Assembly: GCA_947650365.1 (NCBI GenBank) | Contig: CANTAL010000132.1 | Span: 434,001 to 498,000, forward strand | Source of the DNA: Chamaelirium japonicum | Taxonomy: Eukaryota; Streptophyta; Magnoliopsida; Liliales; Melanthiaceae | Direction: 5' to 3' | DNA: 64,000 bases | Part shown: positions 29,231-38,646 of the stretch, piece after piece | Layout of the letters: every line of letters begins with the position of its first letter | Position numbering within the stretch: the stretch's first letter is position 1 | Made by a program: the position numbers and the translations under genes | Notes under the pieces: generated by a model | Databases searched by the model: none | Seen by the model: the letters and a program-made list of their open reading frames with translations, nothing else | What the model was told of the DNA's origin: nothing

Positions 29231-29660
29231 TTTGACTGCCAGTATTTCATAAACGCTGGGCGGGCCGGGAGCGGCAGCCACGAGCGATCTCCTTCCGGTG
29301 CGAGCTTGCCACACGGGTCAGGGTCTGCGTCGGGCGAGCTGCGGGCTCCAGCCGGGAGCGATCTGCGATGAGAGGTTTGACTCTCAGTACTTCTCAAACA
29401 CTGGGCGGGCCACGAGCATCAGCCACGAGCGATCTCCTTCCGATGCGAGCCTGTCACATGCGGTCAGGGTCTGCTTCGGGCGAGCTTGGGCACCTGCCGT
29501 GAGCGGTCTGCGTCGAGAGTTTTGACTCTCAGTATTTCACAAACGCTGGGCGGGCCGCGAGCGTCAGCCTCGAGCGATCTCCTTCCGGTGCGAGCTTGTC
29601 ACACGCGGTCAGGGTCTGCCTCGAGCGAGCTGCGGGCACCTGCCGCGAGCGGTCTTGTGA
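29231..29660. repeat. 145-bp tandem repeat, three copies
   Basis: Copies begin at TTTGACT at 29231, 29376 and 29521 (exact period 145); the third is slightly short. They differ by scattered substitutions. They lie about 300-730 bp upstream of the TATA box of the plus-strand gene. A role as upstream promoter repeats is possible but is only inferred from position. Confidence 0.9.
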
Positions 29661-29761
29661 CTTGGGTATCACGCCAAATCTCCAACGGTCGCCTCACCTT
29701 AAATGCGGGGCGAGGCTCAATGCTGATACAGCGAATCTCATCATGAGATCCCGATCGGCGC

Positions 29762-29775
29762 GAGACACGTGTCTC
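29762..29775. promoter_or_regulatory. G-box in a 14-bp perfect palindrome
   Basis: GAGACACGTGTCTC is its own complement, with CACGTG at 29766-29771. CACGTG is the binding core of plant bZIP and bHLH factors. It lies about 190 bp upstream of the TATA box at 29963. Confidence 0.6.
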
Positions 29776-29845
29776 CTCCTTATTCGCCCTCCTTTTGTCA
29801 GTAAATGACAGTGTCGGCGCCGGCGCAGCTTTTTCCTCGCGTGGC

Positions 29846-29867
29846 CCACGTGGCGCTTGACGATTGG
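29846..29867. promoter_or_regulatory. Second G-box and reverse CCAAT motif
   Basis: CCACGTGG at 29846-29853 is a palindromic G-box. ATTGG at 29863-29867 is a CCAAT box on the minus strand. Another ACGT core follows at about 29899. All lie 60-120 bp upstream of the TATA box, where plant proximal promoter elements are usual. Confidence 0.55.
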
Positions 29868-29962
29868 AAAGAAATAAGCTGTCGCTTCGAGCGTCGTCAC
29901 GTCGCCTCGCCACGCGTGCTTGGGCATTAACTGCGGATCGATTCACCTGTCTCTCACTTACC

Positions 29963-29970
29963 TATAAATA
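29963..29970 (+). promoter_or_regulatory. TATA box of the plus-strand gene
   Basis: TATAAATA, in the context CCTATAAATAGGGG, matches the plant TATA consensus closely. Transcription would start about 30 bp downstream, near 29995-30000. That leaves a leader of about 75-80 nt, rich in pyrimidines, before the ATG at 30074. Confidence 0.75.
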
Positions 29971-30073
29971 GGGGACGGGGGGCGATTTTTACCATCGCGT
30001 GAAAACAGCTCTCCCTTCTCTCCAGCTCGCTCTTTCTTTCCCGCTTTCAGCTCGCCTTTGCTTTTCTGCTCTG

Positions 30074-32041
30074 ATGGCCTCCGCTTCCGACGTTGCTGCT
30101 GCTGTTGCCGCCGCTGCTGCCGCCGCCCAATCCTCTGAGCCCGCCGCTGAGAGGGTGGTGGTTTGGCTGCAGAACCCGATCGGGGTGCCCGTCGGGGAGA
30201 GTATCCGGGCGGCGATCGATCTCCCTCAGGAGATCCTCATCACCGAGATGCCACTCTCGGGGAGGCCGCCCCAGGGCACAGTAGCTTCCGTCGGGCTGCT
30301 GTGGTCTGGGCTGCGGTTCCCCCTGAGTCATCTCGCCGGGGAGCTCCTGGAGTTGATGGGGCTTTGCCCCGCCCAACTCTCAGGAAACTCCTGGGGGATA
30401 CTCTACGGGCTGTCTCAGCTGGAGACCGCCCTGAAGGCGAGGATCCCTCTGAGCTACTTGCTCAAGAAGTGGCTTCTCAAGCCTGGGCCGGTCTTCAGCA
30501 CCGTGGGCTGCGGCTATTTCTACCTCGCCGGGCGGCCTGGCGAGGTGCTTTCCTTCTCCACCGTCGAGAGCAAGGACCGCCACTGGAAGGACTATCCTTT
30601 CGTGGTGGTCGGCGAGTGGCGCGGGCGGCATAGCGGAGTCCCCGCTCACCCCGGGGTTCCCCCAACGGCGGTCTTCCGGGAAATCTCCTTCTTCAAGGCG
30701 GGGAAGAAGAAGTGCATCGCTCCTGACCGGGAGCGGTCTCTGGACGAGGCCTTCCTTCACTACCTCGGGGGGCGGACTCCGGAGAAGATCACCGCCCCCG
30801 ACTTCGCCTTCCAGCTGAGGGACGGGAGGACCGGCGCTATTCTGCTGAAGCAGAAAGTCGTCCGGAAGAATAAAGAGGAGGAGGTCGGCGCTATTCCGCC
30901 AATGCAGAACGCCCCTCCTCCCTCCAAAGGGGCCAGCAAGGGGGCAGGGAGCTCCGAAGGCAACCCCCGCAAGAAGGTGGTCCGGAGGCGGGCTTCGCCC
31001 ATCCGCCTCAACGACCCCGACACCATGGAGATGCTCCGCCAGGGCGAAGCCTCCGCTCCTCCCCAACCTCCTCGCCCGGACGCCGGCCCAGGTCAGCCCC
31101 CTGCCCCAACTCCCATTGTCCGCCGCAAGATCCAAATGGTCGAGCCCGACGACCCGAACATCGACCTCCCGCTAACCATGGCGGAAGTTGAATCCGGGAT
31201 GGCCCAGATATTAATGGGCTACTTCCCGGGCGATCTGACCGTCCCTCTTCGTATGGCAGTGCTGACGCCGGAGATGGAGGCCCTTGGGAAGAAGAAGGCC
31301 AAGCGCGCGGGGCCCGCGCCTTCGAACATCCAGACGGAGCGGCGGCAAAAAGCGCTGGAGGAGGCGGGCTTGGACTCGGAGCCCAGCTGGACAGATTCCG
31401 CGGAGGAGGCGTCAGGCTCCGAGGAGGAAGAGCCCGCTCCTCAACCTTCCCAGGCGGAGCCTTCTGCTTCCGCCCAAGTGGAGAAACCCCCGGCTCCGTC
31501 AGCTCCCGCACCAGGGGCGGGATCGAGCGGGCAGGAGCTTCCACCTCCTCCCGCCGGGGCGGAGGTCCAGCAGGGCGGAGTGCCACCCACCGCTCCTCGG
31601 GAAATCCCCCGTGAGGACAGTGGGCAAGAAACCCCCGCCGCCGCTGCGACCTCTACACCCCCTGCAGCTTCCACACCCGCTCTCCTACCCTTGTCATCTG
31701 GACGGGGCAAAGAGAAAGCGGACTTCCCGGAGGATCTGGGGAACTTGATCTATAGGTCCCCCTCCTTCGTGGATATTGGCTCCGACTCCTCGGGCTCGGG
31801 GTCGGAAGCTGAAGCTGGCGGGGCGATCCCTGCTAGCCCGCCGCGCGAAGGGGTTCGCCCGGAGGTGAGGCCAGCCCCCACATCTTCTCTGAGCGCTCCA
31901 CCCCCTACCCAAGCTACGGGTGGCGCCAGCGCGGGCTCCTCAGCCGAAGAGGGGAGGGTGCCCCACTACCTGCGGCAACTGCTAGGTCGCAACGTGTTCG
32001 CCCGAGCTCCCTTCGCTTCGATAAGCGAACGCCTTGCCGAG
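30074..32041 (+). CDS. Antisense extra ORF of Tat element, exon 1: Transposase_28-like protein
   Basis: Codes for residues 1-656 of a predicted 831-residue protein of unknown function. The ATG at 30074 (context ATGGCC) is chosen because it is the first ATG after the TATA box; the frame stays open upstream only to a GTG at 29999, which lies at the expected transcription start. After an alanine-rich start, residues about 25-210 resemble the putative gypsy-type transposon domain Transposase_28, with GLCPAQLSGNSWGILYGL near 96-113. Basic patches follow (KKVVRRR, KKKAKR), then a long Pro/Ser/Glu/Ala-rich, probably disordered region to about 600. The frame has no stop, although gag-pol on the other strand has six. 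Antisense ORFs at this place are known in Tat elements; their role is not. Confidence 0.85.
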
Positions 32042-32116
32042 GTACTTCTCACCGCACCTGTTTCTGTACAAAATTTAGTCTCAATTTTCGCTAACTTTTT
32101 CACCTTCCTTATGTAG
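32042..32116 (+). other. 75-bp intron of the antisense gene
   Basis: Donor GAG|GTACTT and acceptor TTATGTAG|GCAG, with a plant-type branch site CTAAC at about 32091 and a T-rich tract between. The interior is AT-rich against GC-rich exons. Splicing is phase 0: exon 1 ends after exactly 656 codons from the ATG, and exon 2 continues in frame nine codons before its first ATG at 32144. If the intron is retained, translation stops at a TAG that coincides with the acceptor (32114-32116), giving a 680-residue product without the coiled coil. The splice is inferred from signals and frame, not from RNA. Confidence 0.8.
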
Positions 32117-32644
32117 GCAGAGAAGCAGAGCCAGGCACTGGCCATGGAGGTCGCTGGGGCCGGGAAGGCGCTGGCTGCTTTGTTCGACGATTCCCTTCGG
32201 GGGTCCGAGCGCAAGGTGGACGAGCACATCCACGAGCTTCAACGAGCTAAGGGCTCCGAGGAGCTGAGGGCGGAGTCCGAGGCACTGCACCACAGGGTCA
32301 AAACCCTGGTGTCAGGCCTCACCATGGCCGAGGCAGCCAAAGGCCTGTCCGCTACCGCCCTCCTCAAAGCTAAGGCGGAGCGAGACGAGGCTGTGTCCGC
32401 CAGGGAGGTCGCACAGCGGGAGGCGGCTCAACTTCAAGGCGAGGTCACTGCTCTGAAGACAGAGATCGCTGCCCTGAAGGAGACGCACGCCAAAGGCCTT
32501 GTGGCTCAGCAAGGTCGCCTCCAAGCCCAGCTGGACGATCTCCTCAAGAAAGGCGCCCTGGCCGCTGTGGAGAAATACAGGACCGAAAGGTCGAAGAAGC
32601 GGCGCCGAGGGGACGACAGTGGAGCGGAGACTAGCAAGCCTTGA
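32117..32644 (+). CDS. Antisense extra ORF, exon 2: coiled-coil C-terminus with basic tail
   Basis: Residues 657-831 of the predicted protein, ending at TGA 32642-32644. The sequence is dominated by Ala, Glu, Lys, Leu and Gln with heptad-like spacing (for example AQLQGEVTALKTEIAALKE), typical of a long helical coiled coil and so of self-association. The end carries a cluster RSKKRRRGDD that looks like a nuclear localisation signal. Read alone it would start at ATG 32144 as a 166-residue ORF. The in-frame join across the intron makes it far more likely to be the second exon of the gene starting at 30074. Confidence 0.8.
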   Translation, partial: AEKQSQALAMEVAGAGKALAALFDDSLRGSERKVDEHIHELQRAKGSEELRAESEALHHRVKTLVSGLTMAEAAKGLSATALLKAKAERDEAVSAREVAQREAAQLQGEVTALKTEIAALKETHAKGLVAQQGRLQAQLDDLLKKGALAAVEKYRTERSKKRRRGDDSGAETSKP

Positions 32645-32666
32645 GCTCGCAGCCTCTCAACTGCCT

Positions 32667-32700
32667 TTGTAATTTTTGGCTTAATCAATGAAATGAAATC
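32667..32700 (+). terminator. Probable poly(A) signals of the antisense gene
   Basis: A TTTGTAATTTTT far-upstream-type element is followed by AATGAA within a run of A-rich near-upstream sequence (32687-32697), 25-55 bp after the stop codon. Plant poly(A) signals are loose, so the exact cleavage site cannot be read. Confidence 0.5.
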
Positions 32701-33084
32701 TTTCTGAGTTCGCATATGCGTTTCTTTCTTTCTCTGTCTCGCTCATGAGTCCGCTTTAGGAGTTCGCAGCGATCTCGAGAGTGATACCCCGGGCGAGGCA
32801 GCTAATTCGATTCAACCTTTTATTTTAAAGTATATGCAAACAAAAAACTCGGCATGCTCGCAAAAACTCGATAGTCTCTGAGCCCGGAAAACGATTAAGC
32901 GAACCAAAAGACTTCAAAAACTTCCCTACACTCAGAGACTTAAACCATTTTTATTTTTAAAGGAAACTAATAAGTGCTAGCTGCCCCCTGCCCGGTTAAT
33001 TTCTCTCGATGATCCTGTTTGGTGGGCTCGCCCTTCGAGGGGTTTGCCAACGCCAGGATGCTTCCGTTCATGGCAGGTGAACGC
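32701..33084. other. Spacer between the convergent 3' ends
   Basis: Non-coding sequence between the end of the plus-strand gene and the 78-bp repeats. It is more AT-rich than its surroundings (for example 32815-32960), with several A- and T-runs that could serve 3'-end formation of either transcript. No ORF here is convincing. Confidence 0.5.
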
Positions 33085-33362
33085 GAAGGATCCTGGTTAG
33101 GTTTAGAGTCCACTAGGCAGCGGACTTCCCCGGGAAGCTCAAGGTCGCCCACTGGCTGCCTCTGAGGATCCCGGTCTTGCTTTAAGTCCGCACAACGGCG
33201 GACTGCCCCGGGAAGCTCAAGGTCGCCCACTGCCTGCCTCTGAGGATCTCGGTCTAGCTTTAAGTCCGCACAACGGCGGACTGCCCCGGGAAGCTCAAGG
33301 TCGCCCACAGGCTGCCTCTGAGGATCCCGGTTTTGCTTTAAGTCCGCTCAGCGACGGACTGT
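33085..33362. repeat. 78-bp tandem repeat downstream of pol
   Basis: GGAAGCTCAAGG anchors start at 33133, 33211 and 33289, an exact 78-bp period, with a diverged partial copy upstream from about 33085. Because 78 is 26 codons, a minus-strand ORF of 113 codons (33308-32967) shows 26-residue repeats. I regard that as a by-product of the period rather than a gene. Confidence 0.88.
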
Positions 33363-33471
33363 ACTTTACCAATCATGCGGGCTCCGTCTGCGCCTAGCTT
33401 CCTAGTTAAATCGTTGAAAACCTCCATCGTTCATTCATAACTTCTTCAGAAGATAATTTACAAAAATTCCC
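33363..33471. other. Untranslated stretch after the gag-pol stop
   Basis: About 110 bp between the pol stop codon and the 78-bp repeats, with no motif I can name. Confidence 0.4.
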
Positions 33472-33714
33472 TTAGGCATAAAACTTGTGAAGGTGCAGAG
33501 CGTTCCAAGGTCGCTCTAACAGGTCGCCTCCAGCGGTCATCAACCGGTAAGCCCCCGAGCTTCCTGCTTCGTGTATTATGTACGGGCCTTCCCAGTTCGC
33601 CACGAGCTTTCCTGCATTAGGCTCTTGTATGTTTGCGAACACCTTTCTCATTACCAGATCGCCGGCCTTGAATGCCCGATGGCGGACTCTCTTGTCATAG
33701 GCGCGCTTCATTTC
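33472..33714 (-). pseudogene. INT: Integrase C-terminal DNA-binding region
   Basis: Codons 1909-1988, the end of pol. MKRAYDKRV ... FKAGDLVMRKV and NWEGPYII match the SH3-like C-terminal part of gypsy integrases. The protein stops about 40 residues later at LHLHKFYA, with no chromodomain. The TAA at 33474-33472 is taken as the natural end. Confidence 0.88.
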
Positions 33715-34848
33715 CTATCTATATCCGGCGAGGTGTAGATTGGCGCGCTCTCGTCTTTCTTCGAGCTGATCAAGGGAGTCGATGAGCAGTTCGTCGTTGT
33801 CGACCTCCACCGACGCAAGCCTTCTTTCAGTGGGCAGCTCGGCCTCAATGGGTAGCACGGCTTTGCAACCAAAAGTGAGACTGAAAGGGGATTCGTTAGT
33901 TGAGCGACGTGGAGTAGTGCGATAGGCCCACAAGACTCCATCGAGCTCCTGCTCCCACAATCCTTTTTTCCCTTCCAGCCTCTTCTTGAGGTTGTCCAAG
34001 ATCACGCGATTCGTCGCTTCGGCCTGCCCATTGCTTTGAGGGTACCTTGGGGAAGAGAATCTTAGGTCGACTCCATATTCGACACAAAAGCTTCTGATCA
34101 AGCGATTGTCGAACTGGCGACCATTGTCGGTGATAAGTACCCGAGGCAGACCGAACCGGCAGAAAATATTCTTCCAAAGGAAGTCTTTTACCTGCTTCTC
34201 GCCTATCTTAGCTAGCGGGACCGCTTCCACCCATTTGGTGAAGTAGTCCATAGCTACTAGGATGAATTTCCTTTGCCGGGCTGACACAGGGAAAGGTCCC
34301 ACAATGTCCAACCCCCATTGCTGGAAAGGCCAGGGGCTCGCCAGAGGATGCAGTTCTTCTGCGGGCATATGGTTCGTGGTGGCGTGCTTCTGGCATTGGA
34401 TGCACCTCTGGGCGACCTTCAAAGCGTCTTGCTCCAGAGTGGGCCACCAGTATCCTTGCCTTTGTACTTTCGCAGTAAGAGACCGCCCACCAGCGTGGTT
34501 TCCCAGCTCGCCAGAGTGAATGCACTTTAGAACTTCTTCGGTTTCCGGGCTCTCGACGCAACGGAGACTTGGCCCGCCAAAGGATCTTCGAAAAAGGCGA
34601 TCCCAGCTAATGAGATAGCGCCCAGCGCATTTCTCCACTCGCCGGGCTTCCTCTCTATCCTCTGGTAGCTCGCCCTTCTGGAGAAAGCGAAAAATGGGAG
34701 CGGTCCACCCATTGGGTGGTACGTCGGTGGAGACTTGGTTAACAGCGGGCTCCGGCAGTTGGAGCCGAGACTGATTTTGGACCTCGATGAGAATCTGGCG
34801 AGCCTTTGATGTTCCCAGCAAAGAGGCGACGTTTGCCAAAGCATCGGC
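33715..34848 (-). pseudogene. INT: Integrase
   Basis: Codons 1531-1907. The zinc-binding HHCC region reads HSGELGNHAGG ... RCIQCQKH at about 34545-34390. The DDE core is complete: Asp in WGLDIVGP (about 34305), Asp in LITDNGRQFD (about 34130) and Glu in NGQAEATNR (about 34020). The enzyme inserts the DNA copy into the genome. A TAG at 33717-33715 stands where relatives often have Gln, shortly before the C-terminal DNA-binding region. Confidence 0.95.
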
Positions 34849-35850
34849 TCACCTATTATCGGCTCGCGGAATTTGCTCGAACGAGATCTTTTCGAACTCC
34901 GCGGCCTTGTTCTTCACCAGATCCACATAGCCCGCCATTTGTGCATCCCGAGAGGCGTACTCCCCATTGATTTGGCAAATAATTAGCTGGGAATCACTAA
35001 AGACCTTCAAGCGTTTGGCGCCTACCTCTTGAGCGAGCTCCAGGCCAGCCAGCAGCACCTCATATTCCGCCTCATTGTTGGTAGCGGCGAAATCCAGTCG
35101 GACTGACTTCTCCAGAAGTACCGACTGGGCGATCAGTGCGACCCCGATCCCAGCCCCCAAAGCGTTGGAGGATCCATCAACGAATAATTCCCAGCCTGCC
35201 TCCTCTGAACGCTTAGTTGGAGGAAGCTCGCCTTGGTTGTCCAAGAACCTCGCCTTCCCAGGGTGTGCCTCAGTTGGCTCATCCTCCCGGTACTGGACCG
35301 GTTCTTCTATGGGGAAGTCCGCCAAGAAATCGGCGAGCGCCTGTCCTTTGACAGCAACTCGAGGGACATACTCCAAACCATAGGCGGCGAGCTCGGCGGA
35401 CCAACGGTAGAGCCTGCCGGCTACCGAGGGTCTGGAGAGCGCGCTCTTTAGAGGGTGCTCTGTGATGACCCTAACAGGGTGCGCCGAGAAGTAGGGGTGG
35501 AGCTTTCTCGCGGTAAGGACCAAGGCCAATGCGACCTTCTCGATTGGTCGATACCGGAGCTCGGCGGGAAGCATTGTGTGGCTTACAAAGTAGACAGGCC
35601 GCTCCACCTTTGCTTCTTCCACAACCAGGACCCCGCTCACCGCATTCTCAGTGACCGCAAGGTACACGCCGAGTTCGGCGCCCTCTTTGGGTGCCGCTAA
35701 GATCGGTGGGCTCGCCAGGTAGTCCTTGATCTTCTGGAAGGCGTGCTCGCACTTTTCATCCCAACAAATGCTCGCTCCTTTTCGTAGCAGCTCGAAAAGA
35801 GGTCGGCAGTTGTCTGAGGATTTGGAGATGAACCGATTGAGCGCGGCGAT
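34849..35850 (-). pseudogene. RH: Dual RNase H: gypsy RNase H followed by archaeal-type RNase H
   Basis: Codons 1197-1529. The first domain (about 35680-35340) is the ordinary gypsy RNase H, with YLAVTENAVSGVL, RPVYFVSHTM and the YRPIEK segment; its acidic residues look depleted. The second (about 35190-34852) is the archaeal-type RNase H that Tat elements acquired, with Asp in FVDGSSN (35178-35176), Glu in NNEAEYE, Asp in FSDSQ and Asp in RADNR, so the full acidic set is visible. It removes the RNA strand during reverse transcription. The segment ends at TGA 34851-34849. Confidence 0.92.
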
Positions 35851-36933
35851 TCACCCGCTCAACCTCTGGACTTCCTGCCGAGTTCTTGGTGCAGGCATTT
35901 CGACAAGTGCTCGGATTTGCCCAGGGTCGGCCTCGATCCCCCTGTGGGTGACCAGGTACCCGAGGAATTTCCCCGAAGTCACCCCGAATGCGCACTTCAC
36001 CAGGTTTAGCCTCATTTGGTACTTTCTCAGTACCTCAAAGGTTTCGCGGAGATCGGCAACATGCCCCTCTTGCTCCCGACTCTTCACCAGGAGGTCGTCT
36101 ACATAAACTTCGACGTTTCTGCCGATCTGATCTTTGAACATCTGAGTGACTAACCTTTGGTAGGTCGCTCCAGCGTTCTTAAGTCCGAACGGCATCACTC
36201 GATAGCAGTATAACTTCTGGTAGCCCGCTCCAGAGTAGAAGGCGGTCTTCTCCTGATCGTCGGCGTGGAGAGGTATCTGGTTATACCCAAAATATCCATC
36301 CATGAAGGACAGGGCCTGGAACCCGACAGCTGCGTCGACCAGTGCGCCTATTCTCGGAAGAGGAAATCCGTCCTTCGGGCATGCCTTATTGAGGTCGGAG
36401 AAGTCAACGCACACCCTGACCGCTCCGCTCTTCTTAGGCACCGCCACGATATTGGAGATCCACTCGGGGAAGTGCGCCTCGCGGATGAAGCCGGCTCGCT
36501 CCAGCTTGTCTATCTCCGCCGCTACTGCAACGAACTTCGCAGCAGGTATGTGCCGAGCTTTCTGCTTTACCGGTGGGAACTCCTTCATGGTGTGCAGACG
36601 ATGACAGGCGACCTCCGGGTCAATCCCTGGCATGTCTGCGAAGCTCCAGGCGAATACGTCACGGTATTCCCTGAGTAAGTGGGTTATGGCTAGGACCTCG
36701 CCCTTGGTTAGCGAGGTCCCGAGGCTAACAACTCTTGGCCCTTCTTTGCCGCCAATGTCGACCTCTTGAAGTGGTTCGGCAATTGGAAAACTTCCTCTCT
36801 TGGGGGTTGTCGGACGACCTCCCTCCTCCAACTTAAGATCCACACCGCTCCCACCCAGGGGTGGAGTAGGGGACTCAAGCGAGGAGGCCCCCAGCGGGCT
36901 CCCCAGTAGCTCGCTCGTAGCGGGCGGTAATTG
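35851..36933 (-). pseudogene. RT: Reverse transcriptase
   Basis: Codons 836-1195. Conserved RT motifs are all present in order: AEIDKLERAGFIREAHFPEW, VRVCVDFSDLNKACPKDGFP, SFMDGYFGYNQI, YRVMPFGLKNAGATYQRL, then the catalytic YVDD at 36105-36094 and FLGYLVTHRGIE. The enzyme copies the element RNA into DNA in the cytoplasmic particle. The catalytic aspartates are intact. The TGA at 35853-35851 falls where relatives have Arg in the G-R-I-A-A-L stretch, which starts the connection to RNase H. Confidence 0.95.
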
Positions 36934-38103
36934 CTAGGAGGGTGCGGGCCTCTTGGCCTCGGCGACCTCCATGTCCATGAGGTGAAGAACATCCTGCTCG
37001 CATCGGGTAGCAGCTACCTGATCACCCCGAATTACTACGACCCCGCTCGTGGTCGGGAATTTGAGGGCCTGATGGTTGGGTGAAGATACCGCATTCATTT
37101 GCCTTAGCCAAGGCCGCCCAAGGATGGCATTAAATACGGAACTTCCATCCACTACCGCGAAGCGGACTTGGCGAGCCTCCGGGCCCGCGATCACAGTAAG
37201 GGTTATCTCCCCTGCTACTTTGGCGACCTCACCGGTGAATCCACTGAGGGAGCTCGTCGAGGGAGACAGGTCGGCGAGTCTCAACCCCATTCGCAGGTAG
37301 GCCGATAGAAAAAGGATGTCAACGGTGCTCCCCAAATCAACCAGAGCTCGCCTCACCTCGATGTTAGCCATCATCAGGCGTATGACGAGGGGGTCATTGT
37401 GGGGCGTAACGACCCCGATCATGTCATCTTCCGAAAACCCGAGAAAATCGCGGGCTTCCACCCTTGGTGCTTGAAGTAAAGTAGGAGTTAGCGAGACGGA
37501 AAATACCTTCTGTGCCCGCTCCATCTCCCTAACTCGTCGGCGGGCTTCATTACTGGATCTCGGGCCGCTCAGCCGCCCGCTAATGGTATGGCAGATCGCC
37601 GGTCCTCCCGGGGGAGGCAGAGGCAGGGCGGGTTCAGCGGGCCCCGGGCGATCTCCCTCCCGAGGAGCCCGTGCCGGTATCACCTCGAACCTCCTTGGAG
37701 GCGAAATAAACTGATTCAAGTGGCCCTGGGTGACCAAATCCTCGAGGTGGTTCTTGAGAGCCCGGTATCTGTTAGTGTGATGCCCAGGGCTTCGATGAAA
37801 AGCGCACCGCCGCGAGTTGTCGGTAGAGCCGGGCTCTCCGACCTGCAGGGGTGGCGGGTACTGGAAGAAAGGTTCATTACGAATCTGATGAAAGATTTGT
37901 CCTGGCGAGTGGGTTAGCACGGTGAAGTCCCGCTCCTCAGGTCCCGGAGGCAGGCGCCAGTTCACCGGCCTTCCAGCGACAGACGCGGGGGCTTCAGCGG
38001 GCTGTACAACAGGAGCTGCGGGCGGTCCGGGCAAAGGCACTGCCAGGGGCACCTCCCTCCTCTCCACGGCCTTAACGACAAGTGGTCGCAGGGCCGGAGG
38101 AGG
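36934..38103 (-). pseudogene. pro: gag C-terminus, zinc-knuckle-like motif and aspartic protease
   Basis: Codons 446-834. A proline-rich linker leads to CAFHRSPGHHTNRYRALK, the counterpart of the CxxH...GH...C knuckle of Tat elements; the final cysteine position is Tyr here. The retropepsin follows with ALVDLGSTVDILF (active Asp at codon 701, 37338-37336) and ILGRPWL near 37120-37100, the usual second landmark. The protease would cut the polyprotein into its parts. The segment ends at TAG 36936-36934. Confidence 0.9.
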
Positions 38104-38646
38104 TCACTGGTCGACCGCCTTTCCCTTTCGGTCTAACACAGCGTCTTCGAGCTTGATGTGTTGTTGGACCAGGGCAAATAGTTCAACCATCGTGCGAGGA
38201 TCTTTGATCACTAGAGCGTCATGAAGCTTGCCCCCCTCGGGGAGGGCGCTTCTGAAAGTACTCACCACGGTACGATCTTGGCCCGCCGCGTCTTCCAGAG
38301 CGAGGTAGGCGCTTCGGAATCGCGTTACGAAGCACCGGAGCATCTCGCAAGCTCCCATTGTTAAGGTAAACAGAGACTCGATTCTCTTCGGGGGCTGCCT
38401 ATTGCAGCGATACTGCTCCAGGAATAGCCTAGAAAGAGTTGGAAAGTCGGGGATCATGCCGGGCGGCAACTTGTGGAACCAATTCAATACTGAGCCGGTC
38501 AAACTGCTCGAGAATGCTCGGCACAAGACATGGTCTTGGTCCCGGAAAAACAGAAGCTTTCTATAAGCCAAGAGATGGTCAACGGGATCCTGCGACCCGT
38601 CGAACAATACAAACTTTGGGGGGGTCCAGTGGTGCGGAAAACCCCC
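38104..38646 (-). pseudogene. gag: gag, capsid-like domain (retrotransposon gag family)
   Basis: Codons 265-444. It contains the conserved retrotransposon gag pattern: FDGSQDP followed by a helix, CRAFSSSLTGSVLNWFHKLP, then the FLEQYRCNR and FVTRFR segments. This domain assembles the virus-like particle. The reading frame runs through from the preceding segment; its first methionine-like start is a TTG, so it is not an independent gene. It ends at TGA 38106-38104. Confidence 0.9.

Noticed and set aside
29999-30073. Extension of the antisense ORF upstream to a GTG at 29999
   Set aside because: The GTG lies where transcription should begin, about 30 bp after the TATA box. The ATG at 30074 is the first plausible start of a plant mRNA.
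31008-31586. 192-codon minus-strand ORF opposite exon 1, and similar ORFs at 30380-31135 and 31284-31748
   Set aside because: They are shadows of the GC-rich, stop-poor exon, without recognisable domains, and overlap each other in different frames.
32967-33308. 113-codon minus-strand ORF with 26-residue repeats
   Set aside because: It arises from the 78-bp tandem repeat and has no domain, known homologue or start context. Kept as a repeat only.
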